Source: Parashewanella spongiae
GTDB taxonomy: Bacteria; Pseudomonadota; Gammaproteobacteria; Enterobacterales; Shewanellaceae
Length of the DNA stretch: 64,000 nucleotides
Direction of reading: 5' to 3'
Assembly (NCBI RefSeq): GCF_004358345.1
Contig: NZ_CP037952.1
Span: forward strand, 620,001-684,000
Under the pieces are notes generated by a model. The model was given only the letters and a program-made list of their open reading frames with translations. It was not told the origin of the DNA and searched no databases. Shown here in pieces: positions 1-9,223 of this stretch; the stretch's first letter is position 1; each line of letters starts with the position of its first letter. Position numbers and translations under genes: made by a program.

Positions 1-138
1 GAAATCTTGTCCGAGCTTGATCAGCAGTTTGCCCGCTATGCAGTGGAACGCCATGCAGGAGAAAGCTTTGGTGACTTTGTGGTGAGGATCGGAACCGTAT
101 CAGCCGTGATTGATGCCGCTAATGATTTTCATGGGTGA
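1..138 (+). CDS. cysI: Sulfite reductase hemoprotein beta-component, C-terminal end
   Basis: The frame is open from the first base and stops with TGA at 136-138. The 45 visible residues include [18 protein letters not shown] and end in ANDFHG, which is how CysI proteins end. CysI carries the siroheme and 4Fe-4S centre that reduces sulfite to sulfide in cysteine synthesis. The catalytic cysteines lie outside the window, so the call rests on the tail and on cysH following four bases later, the usual cysJ-cysI-cysH order. Confidence 0.85.
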   Translation, partial: EILSELDQQFARYAVERHAGESFGDFVVRIGTVSAVIDAANDFHG

Positions 139-142
139 AGAC

Positions 143-904
143 ATGCATGCTCAACGAGAAGCGCCATACACCAAAAATACCTTAATTGAATTACTCGATG
201 CCCCCGAACATGAACAAACGTTGTTACTGAAGTCGCTCAATAAGATGTTGGATGACTTAACCGCAGCAGAGCGGTTGAAATGGGCCTTTGAGTGTTTGCC
301 AGATACTCATGCTCTTTCATCAAGTTTTGGCATTCAAGCGGCTGTGATGTTGCACTTGGCGACACAAATACAACCTGATATCCCTGTTATTTTAACGGAT
401 ACGGGCTATTTATTTCCTGAAACTTATCGATTTATTGACACGTTAACAACGCAGTTGCAGCTCAATTTATCAACATTTCGAGCAGAGACCAGCTCAGTGT
501 GGCAAGAAGCACGATATGGACAGCTATGGTCGCAAGGGGAAGCTGGGTTGGCGCTGTATAACAAGATCAATAAAGTAGAGCCCATGCAACGTGCGCTCGC
601 GCAGCTTGGTGTCGGTACTTGGTTTGCAGGGTTACGGCGTGATCAAGCCAAAAGCCGAGAAAATTTGCCGATATTGGCCATTCATGGGAAACGCTATAAG
701 TTACTGCCCATTATTGATTGGAATAATAAGCAGGTTCATGATTATTTGCAATTACACCAGTTACCTTATCATCCTTTGTGGTATGACAACTATGTCTCCG
801 TGGGTGACAGTCACTCAAGCAAGCCGTTAGAGCCAGGCATGCTAGAAGAAGAAACGCGTTTTAACGGCATCAAACGAGAGTGTGGTTTGCATTACGAAAT
901 TTAA
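143..904 (+). CDS. cysH: Phosphoadenosine phosphosulfate (PAPS) reductase
   Basis: Cytoplasmic enzyme that reduces PAPS to sulfite with thioredoxin, the step before CysI. The protein has the P-loop-like [10 protein letters not shown] region, [12 protein letters not shown], the substrate-binding stretch [10 protein letters not shown], and a C-terminal ECGLH with the single catalytic cysteine of PAPS reductases. Met codons also occur at 110, 113, 122 and 131. ATG 143 is preferred because it lies just after the cysI stop, has GGTGAAG ahead of it, and gives 253 residues, close to the family norm. The gene is probably co-transcribed with cysI. Its stop codon (902-904) overlaps the stop codon of the convergent ankyrin gene. 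Confidence 0.93.
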   Translation: MHAQREAPYTKNTLIELLDAPEHEQTLLLKSLNKMLDDLTAAERLKWAFECLPDTHALSSSFGIQAAVMLHLATQIQPDIPVILTDTGYLFPETYRFIDTLTTQLQLNLSTFRAETSSVWQEARYGQLWSQGEAGLALYNKINKVEPMQRALAQLGVGTWFAGLRRDQAKSRENLPILAIHGKRYKLLPIIDWNNKQVHDYLQLHQLPYHPLWYDNYVSVGDSHSSKPLEPGMLEEETRFNGIKRECGLHYEI

Positions 905-3174
905 GGAACAAATGACACCAACACATAGTTTGGTTCATCAGTTTTAGAGCTTGAATCTCTTTGAGGGTTGAGTGGTTCTAAGCTCTTCCCTTCTATTGAA
1001 GCTACAATAGTGTTATTGAGAATGAGTCGATTAATGTGTGGATTACTTTTAGCTAAATCGTAGCAGCTTTTCTGATGTAAATCTTTGAGTGACAGGTTTG
1101 GTCTTGGTTTGTTAGAGAGTAGTCTTCTAATAATATCAATGTGTTGATAGTAAATTGCCCAGTGCATAACGGTGAAACCATAGAGCCCTTTAATATTAAC
1201 ATCTACTCCGGCTTTAAGTAACATATCTAAGGCTTTTAGGTTGTGAAAAATAGCAGCCAAATGCAGAGGTTCGAGTCTACTGACAGTGAGCTGAGATGTC
1301 TTGAGCAGCTTTGGGTTTTCCTGTAATACAACGCGTAAGCAATGATTAGCATGTTTGATGACACAATATTGAATGATATTGACGTGAAGCCGAGTGGGTT
1401 TCCTTTGAATAATAGTATTGTAAGAAAAAGTTGCTTTAGCTAATTCGGGTATTGCTATGAGTACTGAACAGGCGTCACCATGATCCGTATCAACAGCAGC
1501 CTTTAAGCAACTGATTAACTCTTTGGTCAAAAAATTGTGATGTAAAAACGAGGCTGAAAGATACTGAATATGTTTGAGGACAAGCAGGAATGCTTTTAGC
1601 TTTACAGTCGGCGACATAAGATAAGAACGTTTGCTGAGAGCCACTAGTACGGGTGTAGGTGCTTCATGCTTAAGGTGTTTCATGATGAATGGATTGTCTT
1701 CTTTTAGGCTGTCATATAAATGCTGTTTATTGATCCATTCAGTGGTAGCGGCGATAACATCAGGCTCTTGAAGCTGATTTATCAGCACTTCTGTTAGTGC
1801 TTTGATCAGCCTTTGGCTGCCTAGTTGATTAAGTTGTTCACAATAAAAATGATTTAATGTTTTAAGATCTATGGTGTTGGTAATGGCTTCTGAGCATAAA
1901 TCAAATATTTTACTTTCCGAAAACCCATTCATATTAAATTGGATAAGATCGCTTAAAGTAAGTGGACGTGATACGCCATCTTCAAGGATATAAAAGTACA
2001 TCTGCTGTGCAAAACATAACTGTTTACTGGCGTGCATCTTGTCACCAGATAAAGTTCGAGATAAAACATGGAACTCAATATGTTCACCTTTGTCTGACTG
2101 ATTTTGTTTCGACTGAAAATAAGCTTCGATGTGTTGCATGAGCTTAAATCTAAGCGTAATTATGGAAAGACGATAGGTTGATTCAGTTTTAGAAACCTGA
2201 GTCTCTGTAAACAGCCAGTTAAAACTAACATCGAAATCTTTTACAAACTCTCTGATGCTGGCGGTATTGATTTCAAACTGTGTACTGATGTCGCCAGAAG
2301 GTACCTGTTCCAATAAATAGTCACGTCCTGCATAGGTATTGGTTGAAACTAATGCTTGTTTGTAACAATCTAGACAGCGAGAAATGAATGTACGATATAC
2401 ACCTGCTGGACTCATTTTTAACGCCATTTGATACTTAAATTCTTCGACTACTTCAGACGTAATAATGCTTGATACATATTGATATTTTATAAAATAATCT
2501 TCTGTAATTATGGGGAGTCCATATTCCTTTGCGACTCGATTGGTGAGATAACTAATAAGATGAATTTCCCAGATTTTGCTGTAGCTTATTTTCTTAATAA
2601 CTTGTAACGCCAGTTGTTTCGCTAAATTGATGCGATCTTTTTGAATGGAGCCTAAACACCCTTGTTTTGCCGCTTCTAATATTGCGTGGCAAGCTTGAAG
2701 ATCACCAAGTAAACTTCCGGTGCATTTTGTTATCCGGTAGGCGATATCGTCACAACTTTCTTTGCGTGTTTCAATGGGAATACTTGGGTCGTCTAATAGC
2801 CGTCTGATGGCCAAAAGATGGGATAAGGCGCTACCAAATATCGCCGTTCTAAAGGAAAGAACAGTCACATTTGAAAAACCAAATATTTTAGAGTGCAGTG
2901 AATCAAAATTTTTTGATAAATGAGCTGAAGAAGAGTTCTTATCAACTATCCACTGCTTGTAGCTGTTCAGGAGTGTTTTATAATTGCTTTTAAGATTTTC
3001 CATGCCCACTTCATCACAAAAAGCTTGTATCGTTTGCCCATCACGCAGAGGAAAAATAGGAAAGTGTACACCATCTAGCTCATCAATATTGTGAGCTATT
3101 GACGGTATTGGCTTTACTTGTTGGTATAGGTAATGATGTGAACATGAACCTGTTGTATGAGAGGAGTAAGCCAT
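901..3174 (-). CDS. Ankyrin-repeat protein of unknown function, 757 aa
   Basis: A long, AT-rich reading frame with no signal peptide or membrane segment. The first ~600 residues match nothing I recognise. Near the C-terminus (about residues 635-715) there are two or three ankyrin repeats: [20 protein letters not shown], then [18 protein letters not shown], then a weaker third that includes [15 protein letters not shown]. Ankyrin repeats bind proteins. In host-associated gammaproteobacteria such long proteins with short ankyrin blocks are often suspected effectors, but nothing here shows secretion. It is convergent with cysH and the two stop codons overlap. It stands alone among housekeeping genes, which suggests a later insertion. 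Confidence 0.8.
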   Translation of the reverse strand: MAYSSHTTGSCSHHYLYQQVKPIPSIAHNIDELDGVHFPIFPLRDGQTIQAFCDEVGMENLKSNYKTLLNSYKQWIVDKNSSSAHLSKNFDSLHSKIFGFSNVTVLSFRTAIFGSALSHLLAIRRLLDDPSIPIETRKESCDDIAYRITKCTGSLLGDLQACHAILEAAKQGCLGSIQKDRINLAKQLALQVIKKISYSKIWEIHLISYLTNRVAKEYGLPIITEDYFIKYQYVSSIITSEVVEEFKYQMALKMSPAGVYRTFISRCLDCYKQALVSTNTYAGRDYLLEQVPSGDISTQFEINTASIREFVKDFDVSFNWLFTETQVSKTESTYRLSIITLRFKLMQHIEAYFQSKQNQSDKGEHIEFHVLSRTLSGDKMHASKQLCFAQQMYFYILEDGVSRPLTLSDLIQFNMNGFSESKIFDLCSEAITNTIDLKTLNHFYCEQLNQLGSQRLIKALTEVLINQLQEPDVIAATTEWINKQHLYDSLKEDNPFIMKHLKHEAPTPVLVALSKRSYLMSPTVKLKAFLLVLKHIQYLSASFLHHNFLTKELISCLKAAVDTDHGDACSVLIAIPELAKATFSYNTIIQRKPTRLHVNIIQYCVIKHANHCLRVVLQENPKLLKTSQLTVSRLEPLHLAAIFHNLKALDMLLKAGVDVNIKGLYGFTVMHWAIYYQHIDIIRRLLSNKPRPNLSLKDLHQKSCYDLAKSNPHINRLILNNTIVASIEGKSLEPLNPQRDSSSKTDEPNYVLVSFVP

Positions 3175-3388
3175 AAAGTATGCTATATATTGTTTGAATT
3201 TGACTATACTCAGATTTTTTGAAGAAAGTTACAATAAACGGACTGTGAATAATTTTTCACCTAATAGCGCAAGCACTCCTTAAAAAGTTACCATTCCCCC
3301 TGTTTTCGCAAACATGAGTTTGATACTCTCATTAGCGCACCTCGTAAGAGGATAAAAATAAAAGTCAGCAAAAGCGCTAGGAAACAAG

Positions 3389-3565
3389 ATGTTAAACTCT
3401 GAAGAAAAACAGTACCCCCCTTTAGCTTTGATAAAAACTTGGGTTTGGATGATGGTAGAATCCAATGTGCCCGAAATCAATGAAAAAGGCCGACAAAACA
3501 TTATCGATTCATTCGGCAGCTTATCTAAAGCCAATGAGTACCTTACTGAGAAGTTGCAAGGCTAA
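3389..3565 (+). CDS. Small hypothetical protein, 58 aa
   Basis: A 59-codon frame starting MLNSEEKQYPPLALIKTWVW and ending YLTEKLQG. AGGAAAC lies 6-12 bases before the ATG, a plausible ribosome site. The stop falls 26 bases before the YajG-like lipoprotein gene, so it may be the first gene of that operon. The peptide looks like a small helical cytoplasmic protein with an aromatic patch (TWVWMM). I do not recognise the family. Support comes from the ribosome site, amphipathic composition and operon position. Confidence 0.6.
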   Translation: MLNSEEKQYPPLALIKTWVWMMVESNVPEINEKGRQNIIDSFGSLSKANEYLTEKLQG

Positions 3566-3591
3566 CGTGGCCGTCATCGTTTGGAGAAAAC

Positions 3592-4158
3592 ATGAAACTG
3601 ATCATTGTTACATTTTTTGCCTGGATAATACTAATTGGCTGCAGTTCAACACCGCCACAGCTTGTGATTTTATCTCCAGTTTCTCCAACGACGGCCCACG
3701 CTCAATCTAATAGTTCGAGTACTATTCATATCACTGTGCTTGACAGGCGTAAGGCAAACTATGTGGCCAGTATCAAAAATGGTGATGAAGTGCGGCGTTT
3801 ATTGGCACCCGCTACACCGCCTCGTGCTACTTTGCTTAAGGTCATTAAAGCAGGTTTTAGTAAAGCGGGTTATCGCGTCAATTCAGAGGCTGATCTCCAA
3901 TTGATCTTTTATATCGATGATCTATTAGCTCAAGTACAGCAAAATACCTTTGATTTTGATGTCAAAACTCGAATCCAATTATCATTAAAAGCAGAAAGCC
4001 CTCGTCAACATTTCAGTAAGCGTTATCGCGTCAAAGGAAGCATGCAAGGGCCCTTGTCTTTAGATCATAATAAATTAGAGCAACAATTAAATGATTTGAT
4101 TACTCAATTGACGACTGACATTATGAATGACGAACAACTGATTAAATTTATTCAATAA
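3592..4158 (+). CDS. YajG-like outer-membrane lipoprotein
   Basis: 188 residues beginning MKLIIVTFFAWIILIGCSS, a lipoprotein signal with the lipidated Cys at residue 17. The mature part has the pattern of the YajG family: ITVLDRRKANYVASI, a middle block ending SEADLQLIFYIDDLLA, then long polar helices. YajG proteins are outer-membrane-anchored lipoproteins with no settled function. The cyclophilin gene starts 12 bases after the stop, so both are probably translated from one message. ATG 3592 is supported by GGAGAA nine bases upstream and by the signal peptide. Confidence 0.8.
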   Translation: MKLIIVTFFAWIILIGCSSTPPQLVILSPVSPTTAHAQSNSSSTIHITVLDRRKANYVASIKNGDEVRRLLAPATPPRATLLKVIKAGFSKAGYRVNSEADLQLIFYIDDLLAQVQQNTFDFDVKTRIQLSLKAESPRQHFSKRYRVKGSMQGPLSLDHNKLEQQLNDLITQLTTDIMNDEQLIKFIQ

Positions 4159-4170
4159 GGATTTTTCATC

Positions 4171-4764
4171 ATGAAGTACATGTTGCGATCATTTAGCGGA
4201 ATGATGCTGTTGGTTGTTAGCCAGTTATCATTTGCCGCTGATATTCAAAAAGATACGCTTTACCCCAAAGTTCAATTTGACACTTCAATGGGTAAAATAG
4301 TGATGGAACTCGATCGTACAAGGGCTCCCATTACCGTCGATAATTTTTTAACTTACGTGGTAAAGGGCGAATACGATAATACGGTATTTCATCGGATCAT
4401 TCCTGAGTTTGTCGTTCAAGGAGGAGGGCTTGATCCCGATCTCAATGAAAAACCAGAAATGAAAACGATCGTCAATGAGTCTGGTAACGGATTATCTAAT
4501 ACATTTGGTACGATCGCGATGGCAAGAGAGAGTGAACCTCACACTGCTACGAGGCAATTTTATTTTAATGTCGCTGAAAACACACGATTGGATCCTTCAT
4601 CACGTCGATGGGGCTATGCAGTCTTTGGTGAAGTGATTGAAGGTGAAGCTGTTTTGCAAGCAATGTCAGTGGTACCAACGGAAGTGAATAAGAAGCTCGG
4701 TTGGCCGGATGTGCCTGTGACAACGATCATTTTGAAACAGGCGAAACTGTTGCCAAGAAAATAA
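4171..4764 (+). CDS. ppiA: Periplasmic peptidyl-prolyl cis-trans isomerase (cyclophilin)
   Basis: 197 residues with a cleavable signal peptide (MKYMLRSFSGMMLLVVSQLSFA) and then a full cyclophilin domain. Diagnostic segments are VKGEYDNTVFHRIIPEFVVQ, with the catalytic Arg in FHRII, then GTIAMARE, a FYFNVAEN block, and WGYAVFGEVIEG. It catalyses proline isomerisation during protein folding in the periplasm. The AAGGAT ribosome site overlaps the end of the upstream lipoprotein gene, which fits a two- or three-gene operon. Confidence 0.9.
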   Translation: MKYMLRSFSGMMLLVVSQLSFAADIQKDTLYPKVQFDTSMGKIVMELDRTRAPITVDNFLTYVVKGEYDNTVFHRIIPEFVVQGGGLDPDLNEKPEMKTIVNESGNGLSNTFGTIAMARESEPHTATRQFYFNVAENTRLDPSSRRWGYAVFGEVIEGEAVLQAMSVVPTEVNKKLGWPDVPVTTIILKQAKLLPRK

Positions 4765-4852
4765 ACAGTTTTCGTTTAAAAAAACAGCCGCGATCGCGAT
4801 CTAGTGTTTATACTGGATAAGCTGAAAAATAAAAATACCTTGAGGCGAACCG

Positions 4853-5200
4853 ATGACGACGAAAAACTTCATCGATGAAAAAGCGCCCCAACTTGCTCAT
4901 TACGGCAAGGCATTTCTTAGTCAACAGATTGATTACAATGAAGTTCAGATATATTTGTGGGACACCTTAGAAGAGTGGCAGCAGTTCGGTGTTCAAGCGG
5001 ATACACAATCAGACAAAGAGACCGTATTTTGGCATTTATTGCATAGTTTTAATAAATGGCCAGCCTGGGCAATCCGGGGAAATCACGTTTTACGTACGCA
5101 AATAAACGAATGTTGTGATTTTTTAAGTGGTAGTGGTGCTATTCCTAGTGGTGTTGTAGGGGTAAGACCGCAGACAGCGCAGTTACATCGTGTAAAATAA
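4853..5200 (+). CDS. Hypothetical protein, 115 aa
   Basis: A soluble acidic protein with no signal peptide, rich in Trp (DTLEEWQQF, FNKWPAWAI) and with two adjacent Cys (NECCDFL). GAGGCGA lies seven bases before ATG 4853. A strong terminator follows 12 bases after its stop, so this is the last gene of a transcription unit. It looks like a conserved single-copy gene of the Shewanella group rather than cargo, but I cannot name a family. The C-terminal Gly/Ser/Val stretch (SGSGAIPSGVVGVRP) is probably flexible. Confidence 0.7.
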   Translation: MTTKNFIDEKAPQLAHYGKAFLSQQIDYNEVQIYLWDTLEEWQQFGVQADTQSDKETVFWHLLHSFNKWPAWAIRGNHVLRTQINECCDFLSGSGAIPSGVVGVRPQTAQLHRVK

Positions 5201-5211
5201 GTAGAATAAAC

Positions 5212-5241
5212 AAAAAGCCTGCATAATGTGCAGGCTTTTTT
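5212..5241 (+). terminator. Rho-independent terminator
   Basis: A perfect 7-bp stem GCCTGCA/TGCAGGC with a five-base loop, flanked by A5 and T6 runs, directly after the 115-aa gene. Because of the flanking A and T runs it could work in both directions. Confidence 0.92.
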
Positions 5242-5255
5242 ATGGAAACAACTTA

Positions 5256-5615
5256 CACCATTTACAGTAATTAATCTCTCACTCAGCAAGAGCTAAAGGG
5301 TTTCAGTGCAAGGCACAAGCTCGAAGTACTATATTCCCTACGGCCGCCACACAAAGCTGGCGTACAACGCATTTAGTGCTTTTGTCGGGATAATTCAAGT
5401 GTTTGTAACGCAGTAATGGAACCCTTTAGCCTTGCCCTTCGGGAGCTTGTATGTACTCACTTTAGTTTATAAAGAGTACTTCTCAAAATTGTCTTGACGT
5501 AGCAATATAATAACGACAGTTTTGTATGTCGATAACAACTATGCCTTCATCAATTTCTATTGCACTTTGAGCACATACACAGCTCTGAGTTGAGCATTTA
5601 ATTACTGTAATTGGA
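5256..5615. repeat. Family A miniature element, copy 1
   Basis: About 360 bp, non-coding, with decayed ends resembling TACCAATTACAGTAATTA and its inverse. It carries the shared hairpin core at 5514-5531 (minus orientation). The target TTA is seen on the left; the right end has decayed. Its right end replaces the last codons of the PPR-Smr pseudogene, so it was inserted into the end of that gene. Confidence 0.8.
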
Positions 5616-6160
5616 AAATACTTCGATAAACTCAAGTCCAAATTCATCTTTGAGAAAACTGATCATTCGATTTTTTAAAGTATTATTGCCATGGTATCCA
5701 GTTATGATCGATGTTATGTTGGGTTCATTGTTTTTTTGTGGTAACAAAATAATAGTTTTGCGAAAGCTACTGGAGCAACTCGAATGTGTGTACCATTGCC
5801 TTAATGTCCTTCGAAAAATTTATCCATATGCAAATCGATACAATGGTTCACTAAGCCAACACTTTTTTTATATTCCTTGTGTTATCCCTTTATCAATCAA
5901 GCTTGCGAAATGATCTTTTTCAATTGGCGCAAGTTGAGCATGTATTTGTGAAAAAGTACACATGTTACATTTGTTCATTATTTTTTCTAAACACCATATT
6001 CCAGAGTCAAATCCCTTAGCCTTAATACATACTTTAATAAAGGCATTGTAAATGGCAACATCGGTCTTGATGCCCCATTGTTGCATTAAGCTGGTTGTAT
6101 TTGTATTTGTATCGCTATCGCCCAATACCAATCTTTTGCCGTCTGAAAAATTTAAATTTA

Positions 6161-6194
6161 ACTTAATTAATATCAGTACTTAATTAATATCAGT
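6161..6194. repeat. 17-bp tandem duplication inside the PPR pseudogene
   Basis: ACTTAATTAATATCAGT occurs twice head to tail (6161-6177 and 6178-6194). The intact homologue at 13118-13135 has a single, diverged copy. The extra 17 bp shifts the reading frame. Confidence 0.85.
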
Positions 6195-6206
6195 AATAGT
6201 ATGCAT

Positions 6207-6252
6207 GTTTTCGATTCATAGGACGATTTAAATCGTGTTATGAATCGAAAAC
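6207..6252. repeat. 46-bp near-perfect palindrome in the PPR pseudogene
   Basis: The arms GTTTTCGATTCATA and TATGAATCGAAAAC surround ACGATTTAAATCGT; only two positions per arm fail to pair. In the intact paralogue the right arm is a different sequence (TGTCACTAAAAATA). The right arm therefore appears to be a templated copy of the left one. On the coding strand it makes TTC GAT TCA TAA, a new stop. Confidence 0.85.
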
Positions 6253-6346
6253 GCCGTCGAAATTAGATGAGTGGCTGTCAGAAAACTCGGCTGCTTTGTA
6301 TAACAATTTATGGATTAAAGTTATGTCTCAATACCCTTCTATAATG

Positions 6347-7826
6347 CAATGGCACTAACTTAAGATTTAGCTGAAGGTTTACTAATTGAACAATAGAGAG
6401 TAAATCATACAGATTAAGGTTTTTCTAGTGTCACGCCATGAATACTACAACTCGCCAATTCTTCAATGATGCCCCAGAATTGTTACGTCGCTTTGCTCAA
6501 ACGGAAGAAGATGAACTTTCTTCAATTCTCACTCTGCAAGATTTAGAAGATTTTCAAAAAGATAATACTCAAAGAGTACGCAAGTATCCCGCCTGCCACA
6601 CACTTTCGCTTTTCATGAAGCAAGTTGCCAGTGAAAACAAATCTTGTCGTTGCACACTAATCAGTGACGCTAGAGATCAAATTGCTATAGGTCGAGAGAA
6701 AAACAGCACAATTACAGGTCCCTACTGCAAAGCAAGAAAACGGTTATCTCCAGAGTCAATTAAATCGCTATTGAAGAAATCAGGAAAAAACTTAGATGAA
6801 GCGATTCAAGGGAAATACTTATGGCATGGCCGTAGAGTGCTATTAACTGACGGCTCAACACTATCTATGCCTGATACGGACGAGAACCAAGCCCAATTCC
6901 CTCAACCTAAATCACAAAAAGAAGGGCTGGGCTTTCCTCAGCTGCGGATTTTAGTGTTAATTTCTTTGGGTAGCGGTGCAGTCATTGACTCGGCTGTTTC
7001 ACCTTGTAAAGGGAAAGGTACTGGCGAGCAGGCACTATTAAGAAGTATGCAGTCAGACTTGAAACAAGGTGACATTGTGCTGGGAGATGCTAATTTCGAA
7101 AACTACTTTGTTCTTGTAGGACTAATGGGGTTAGGCGTTGATGCTGTTTTCGAAAAAAACGGAGCCAGAAATGTCGATTTCAGAACCTGTGAAGAAAAGC
7201 TGGGTAAGCGAGATGGTTTATTTAAGCTAATTCGTCCATCCTGTCCAGAATGGATGACCCCAGAGGATTACGCTCAAGTGCCAGAAGAGCTTATCGTCAG
7301 AATGGTAGGAACAAAGAAACGTATCATTGTTACCACCCTCACGGTTAAAGAAGTCTATCCGAAGCAAGATATTATTGATTTATACGTTTCACGATGGCAT
7401 ATCGAGTTGGATTTTAGGTCAATCAAGACCATGATGAAAATGGATATTTTAAGGTGTGGTAGTCCAGATATGGTGCGTAAGGAAATTGATGTTCATTTGT
7501 TAGTTTACAACATGATAAGGGCACTTATGTGCCGAGCGGCAGAAAAAAAAAGGAATATCGCCTAGAGAGGCAAGTTTTAAAGCCGCACATGACGCATTAC
7601 AAGATTTTCAGATATTACTTTTGCAAGCCACCGAAGGGATCATTGACACTTTATTGGATGTGATAGCAGATATTATCGGAGAGCATATCGTTGGCAATCG
7701 CCCGGGGAGAAAAGAACCGAGAGCAAAGAAAAGGCGACCGAAACCGACACCAAGGTTACAACATTCAAGAAAACAAGCACGTAGGCTTAAGGTATATCAG
7801 AAGTAATTCTTAAGTTAGTGCCATTG
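6347..7826 (+). mobile_element. Complete IS4-family insertion sequence, 1480 bp
   Basis: Bounded by 19-bp inverted repeats CAATGGCACTAACTTAAGA. It is flanked by a 10-bp direct repeat TTCTATAATG (6337-6346 and 7827-7836), in the range reported for IS4-type elements. The ends, target duplication and transposase all agree, so the borders are known to the base. It lies within the PPR-Smr pseudogene, in the opposite orientation to that gene. Confidence 0.95.
6438..7806 (+). CDS. IS4-family DDE transposase, split by a frameshift at A9
   Basis: The first frame (6438-7565, 375 aa) holds the DDE catalytic parts: LLTDGSTLSMPDT with the first Asp, VLGDANFENYF with the second, and YVSRWHIELDFRSIK with the Glu and the Y-x2-R-x3-E-x6-K pattern of IS4. 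At 7551-7559 there is a run of nine A, after which the frame stops. Reading on in the +1 frame, starting GISPREASFKAAHDALQDFQ, restores the normal C-terminus through RPGRKEPRAKKRRPKP to a stop at 7804-7806. One A fewer would give a continuous protein of about 455 residues. This is either a recent inactivating slip or slippage-dependent expression. Confidence 0.9.
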
Positions 7827-8076
7827 TTCTATAATGAGCCTTTTGTGGGCTAGATTTAGAGCGAGTCCTCGATGATTCCTTGTTAAAAAAATCATGCAGC
7901 TTTTGTCTATCGGTTTTGCTTAATCTTTGATAACCCTGTTGTAAGTCTTCATCATAATCAAACATTGAAACCTCAAAGTTCAGATAGGATACGGCTTCGC
8001 TTGGGTATTTTTGAAGGCTTTTGAATACGGATTCATATATTGATTGTTGTTTAGCAGTAGTGTGCACTGTCGCCAT

Positions 8077-8274
8077 AACATTACTCTATAAGTGAATGAA
8101 TTAATTAATAAGCTAAAAAATAACGCACTGAAAAGATAAACACAAAAATATTCAGCTTTAAGGTATTCTATAAATCTATAACAGAAAACTATCAACTGCA
8201 CAGGGGAGTTGTTTCATAGCTCATAGTTGTATCTCAGACTCAAACAAAAAATAATTAAATTGAGCGTAAATTGG
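8077..8274 (-). promoter_or_regulatory. Conserved upstream module of the PPR-Smr family, pseudogene copy
   Basis: About 190 bp closely matching the regions upstream of both intact PPR-Smr genes (13796-13986 and 53273-53466). Conserved parts are CCAATTTACGCTCAATTT, a T-rich tract, and a promoter-like stretch near GTTATAGATTTATAGAAT. The small leader frame seen in the other copies has lost its stop here through indels next to the start codon. Confidence 0.65.
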
Positions 8275-8581
8275 TTTGTCCAAAGCCTTACCAGCTTGAT
8301 TGGCTGGCGCATTTTTGCCCCATTCCAAGCTAGCAACGCTTACACATAGCGATACTATTTATAATGAATAGTTGTTTAAAATCATGTTTTTTTGACTGAC
8401 CGTTTTGCGGCAAAGTAGTCTAACGATTAACATTATGGTGGTTCGTGCTATAAATTTGCTTCAAGTGCTGTTGTAGTGAAAACCACCATTTATTGACTGC
8501 CTTAATTCAGCCACTTTTCGCGAAATTAAGCTCGGCTTTCACGCTGTTCGACCCGCTTTCTGGTTGAGGTGGCTTTTCGTG
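8275..8581. other. Intergenic stretch, no gene seen
   Basis: AT-rich sequence with scattered stops in all frames. I see no repeat shared with the rest of the window and no convincing promoter. A structured GC-richer patch (about 8510-8580) runs into the left inverted repeat of the next two-gene block. Confidence 0.5.
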
Positions 8582-8611
8582 ATGCGCACAAGAAGGCGTT
8601 ATGGTAAATAG
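8582..8611 (+). repeat. Inverted repeat, left arm of a two-gene block
   Basis: ATGCGCACAA, a variable 6-bp spacer, then GTTATGGTAAATAG. The same two blocks occur in reverse at 9665-9693 with a 5-bp spacer, so 24 positions match. The pair encloses the two small envelope genes. Confidence 0.75.
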
Positions 8612-8788
8612 ATGGTTATTGGTAACTGGCCTTGGATAGCGCTCTAGTTTATTTACATAAACGCAACAATTGCTGTATCATTTCTTTTTAATCTTAAAAT
8701 AATAAATTATGCGTAATCAGGGCTGAATATCAAACTATATAAATTAGCTTGCGCATGGTAGAAACGTTATATATTACATGGAGTTCAT

Positions 8789-9166
8789 ATGAAGCATCTA
8801 GCATTAATACTACTTGGTTTTGCGTTAGTTGGTTGTAAATCGACACCAGAAAAATTTTTATCCACATCAGCAGTTAAAATTGAGCAGGCTGAATTATCAA
8901 AATATTGGTTACAAAAGGATGATGAGTTTTCTTTTGAAATTTCAACTCGTAAAACTCCGACAAAAAATGGAACGGTATTTTTAAACTATCTCATTGACTC
9001 AAATGGTGAAATATTTGATGCAAAAATAATGAACTCTACCCCTAATCATTCTTGGGATAAGTTTGCACTTAAGGCGTTAGAAAACACTAAATACATTAAT
9101 GCTGAAAGCAATCCAAATAAAACCCCCGTTATAGTTACTACGAAAATTGACTTCGAAGCCAAGTGA
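8789..9166 (+). CDS. Small lipoprotein with a TonB C-terminal-like domain
   Basis: 125 residues. MKHLALILLGFALVGCKS is a lipoprotein signal with the lipidated Cys at residue 16. The rest resembles the TonB C-terminal fold: GTVFLNYLIDSNGEIFDAKI, then WDKFALKALENTKY, then TPVIVTTKIDFE, matching the pattern 'V-x-V-x-F-x-I-D-x-x-G ... F-D-x-x-A-L-x-A'. It lacks the N-terminal helix and Pro-rich spacer of true TonB, so it is a stand-alone domain on a lipid anchor. GGAG lies nine bases before the ATG. It is followed by a second small gene inside the same pair of inverted repeats. Confidence 0.7.
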   Translation: MKHLALILLGFALVGCKSTPEKFLSTSAVKIEQAELSKYWLQKDDEFSFEISTRKTPTKNGTVFLNYLIDSNGEIFDAKIMNSTPNHSWDKFALKALENTKYINAESNPNKTPVIVTTKIDFEAK

Positions 9167-9223
9167 AATAGATCAAATAAAGCATTAAACAAGGATAGTA
9201 TCGATGAAATCTAAAATTTTTGC

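Larger units (their letters stand above)
5616..8076 (-). pseudogene. PPR-Smr family gene, broken by an IS and internal losses
   Basis: Remnant of a third member of the gene family at 10040-13795 and 53467-55737. The N-terminus is intact from ATG 8076 (MATVHTTAKQQSIYESV) to about codon 80. There an IS4-type element (6347-7826) interrupts it with a 10-bp target duplication. Beyond the IS, about 100 codons are missing, then homology resumes (LIHKLLYKAAEFSDSHSS). That part is broken by a new palindrome creating a stop (6207-6252) and by a 17-bp tandem duplication (6161-6194). None of the tandem double repeats remains. The gene passes straight into the last half-repeat (SLMQQWGIKTDVAIYNAF) and a frameshifted Smr-like C-terminus, cut off by miniature element A. 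Confidence 0.88.

Noticed and set aside
901-3174. Calling the ankyrin protein a type III or IV secretion effector
   Set aside because: No secretion signal or secretion gene is visible in the window; only the repeat type hints at it.
5611-5913. 100-codon plus-strand frame
   Set aside because: It is the antisense of the decayed Smr-like end of the PPR pseudogene; a similar shadow lies opposite the intact gene at 10177-10449.
8520-8611. Possible integron attC site ending GGCGTTATGG
   Set aside because: The end resembles a cassette boundary, but the second copy is inverted, the core does not fit the GTTRRRY pattern, and no integrase is present.
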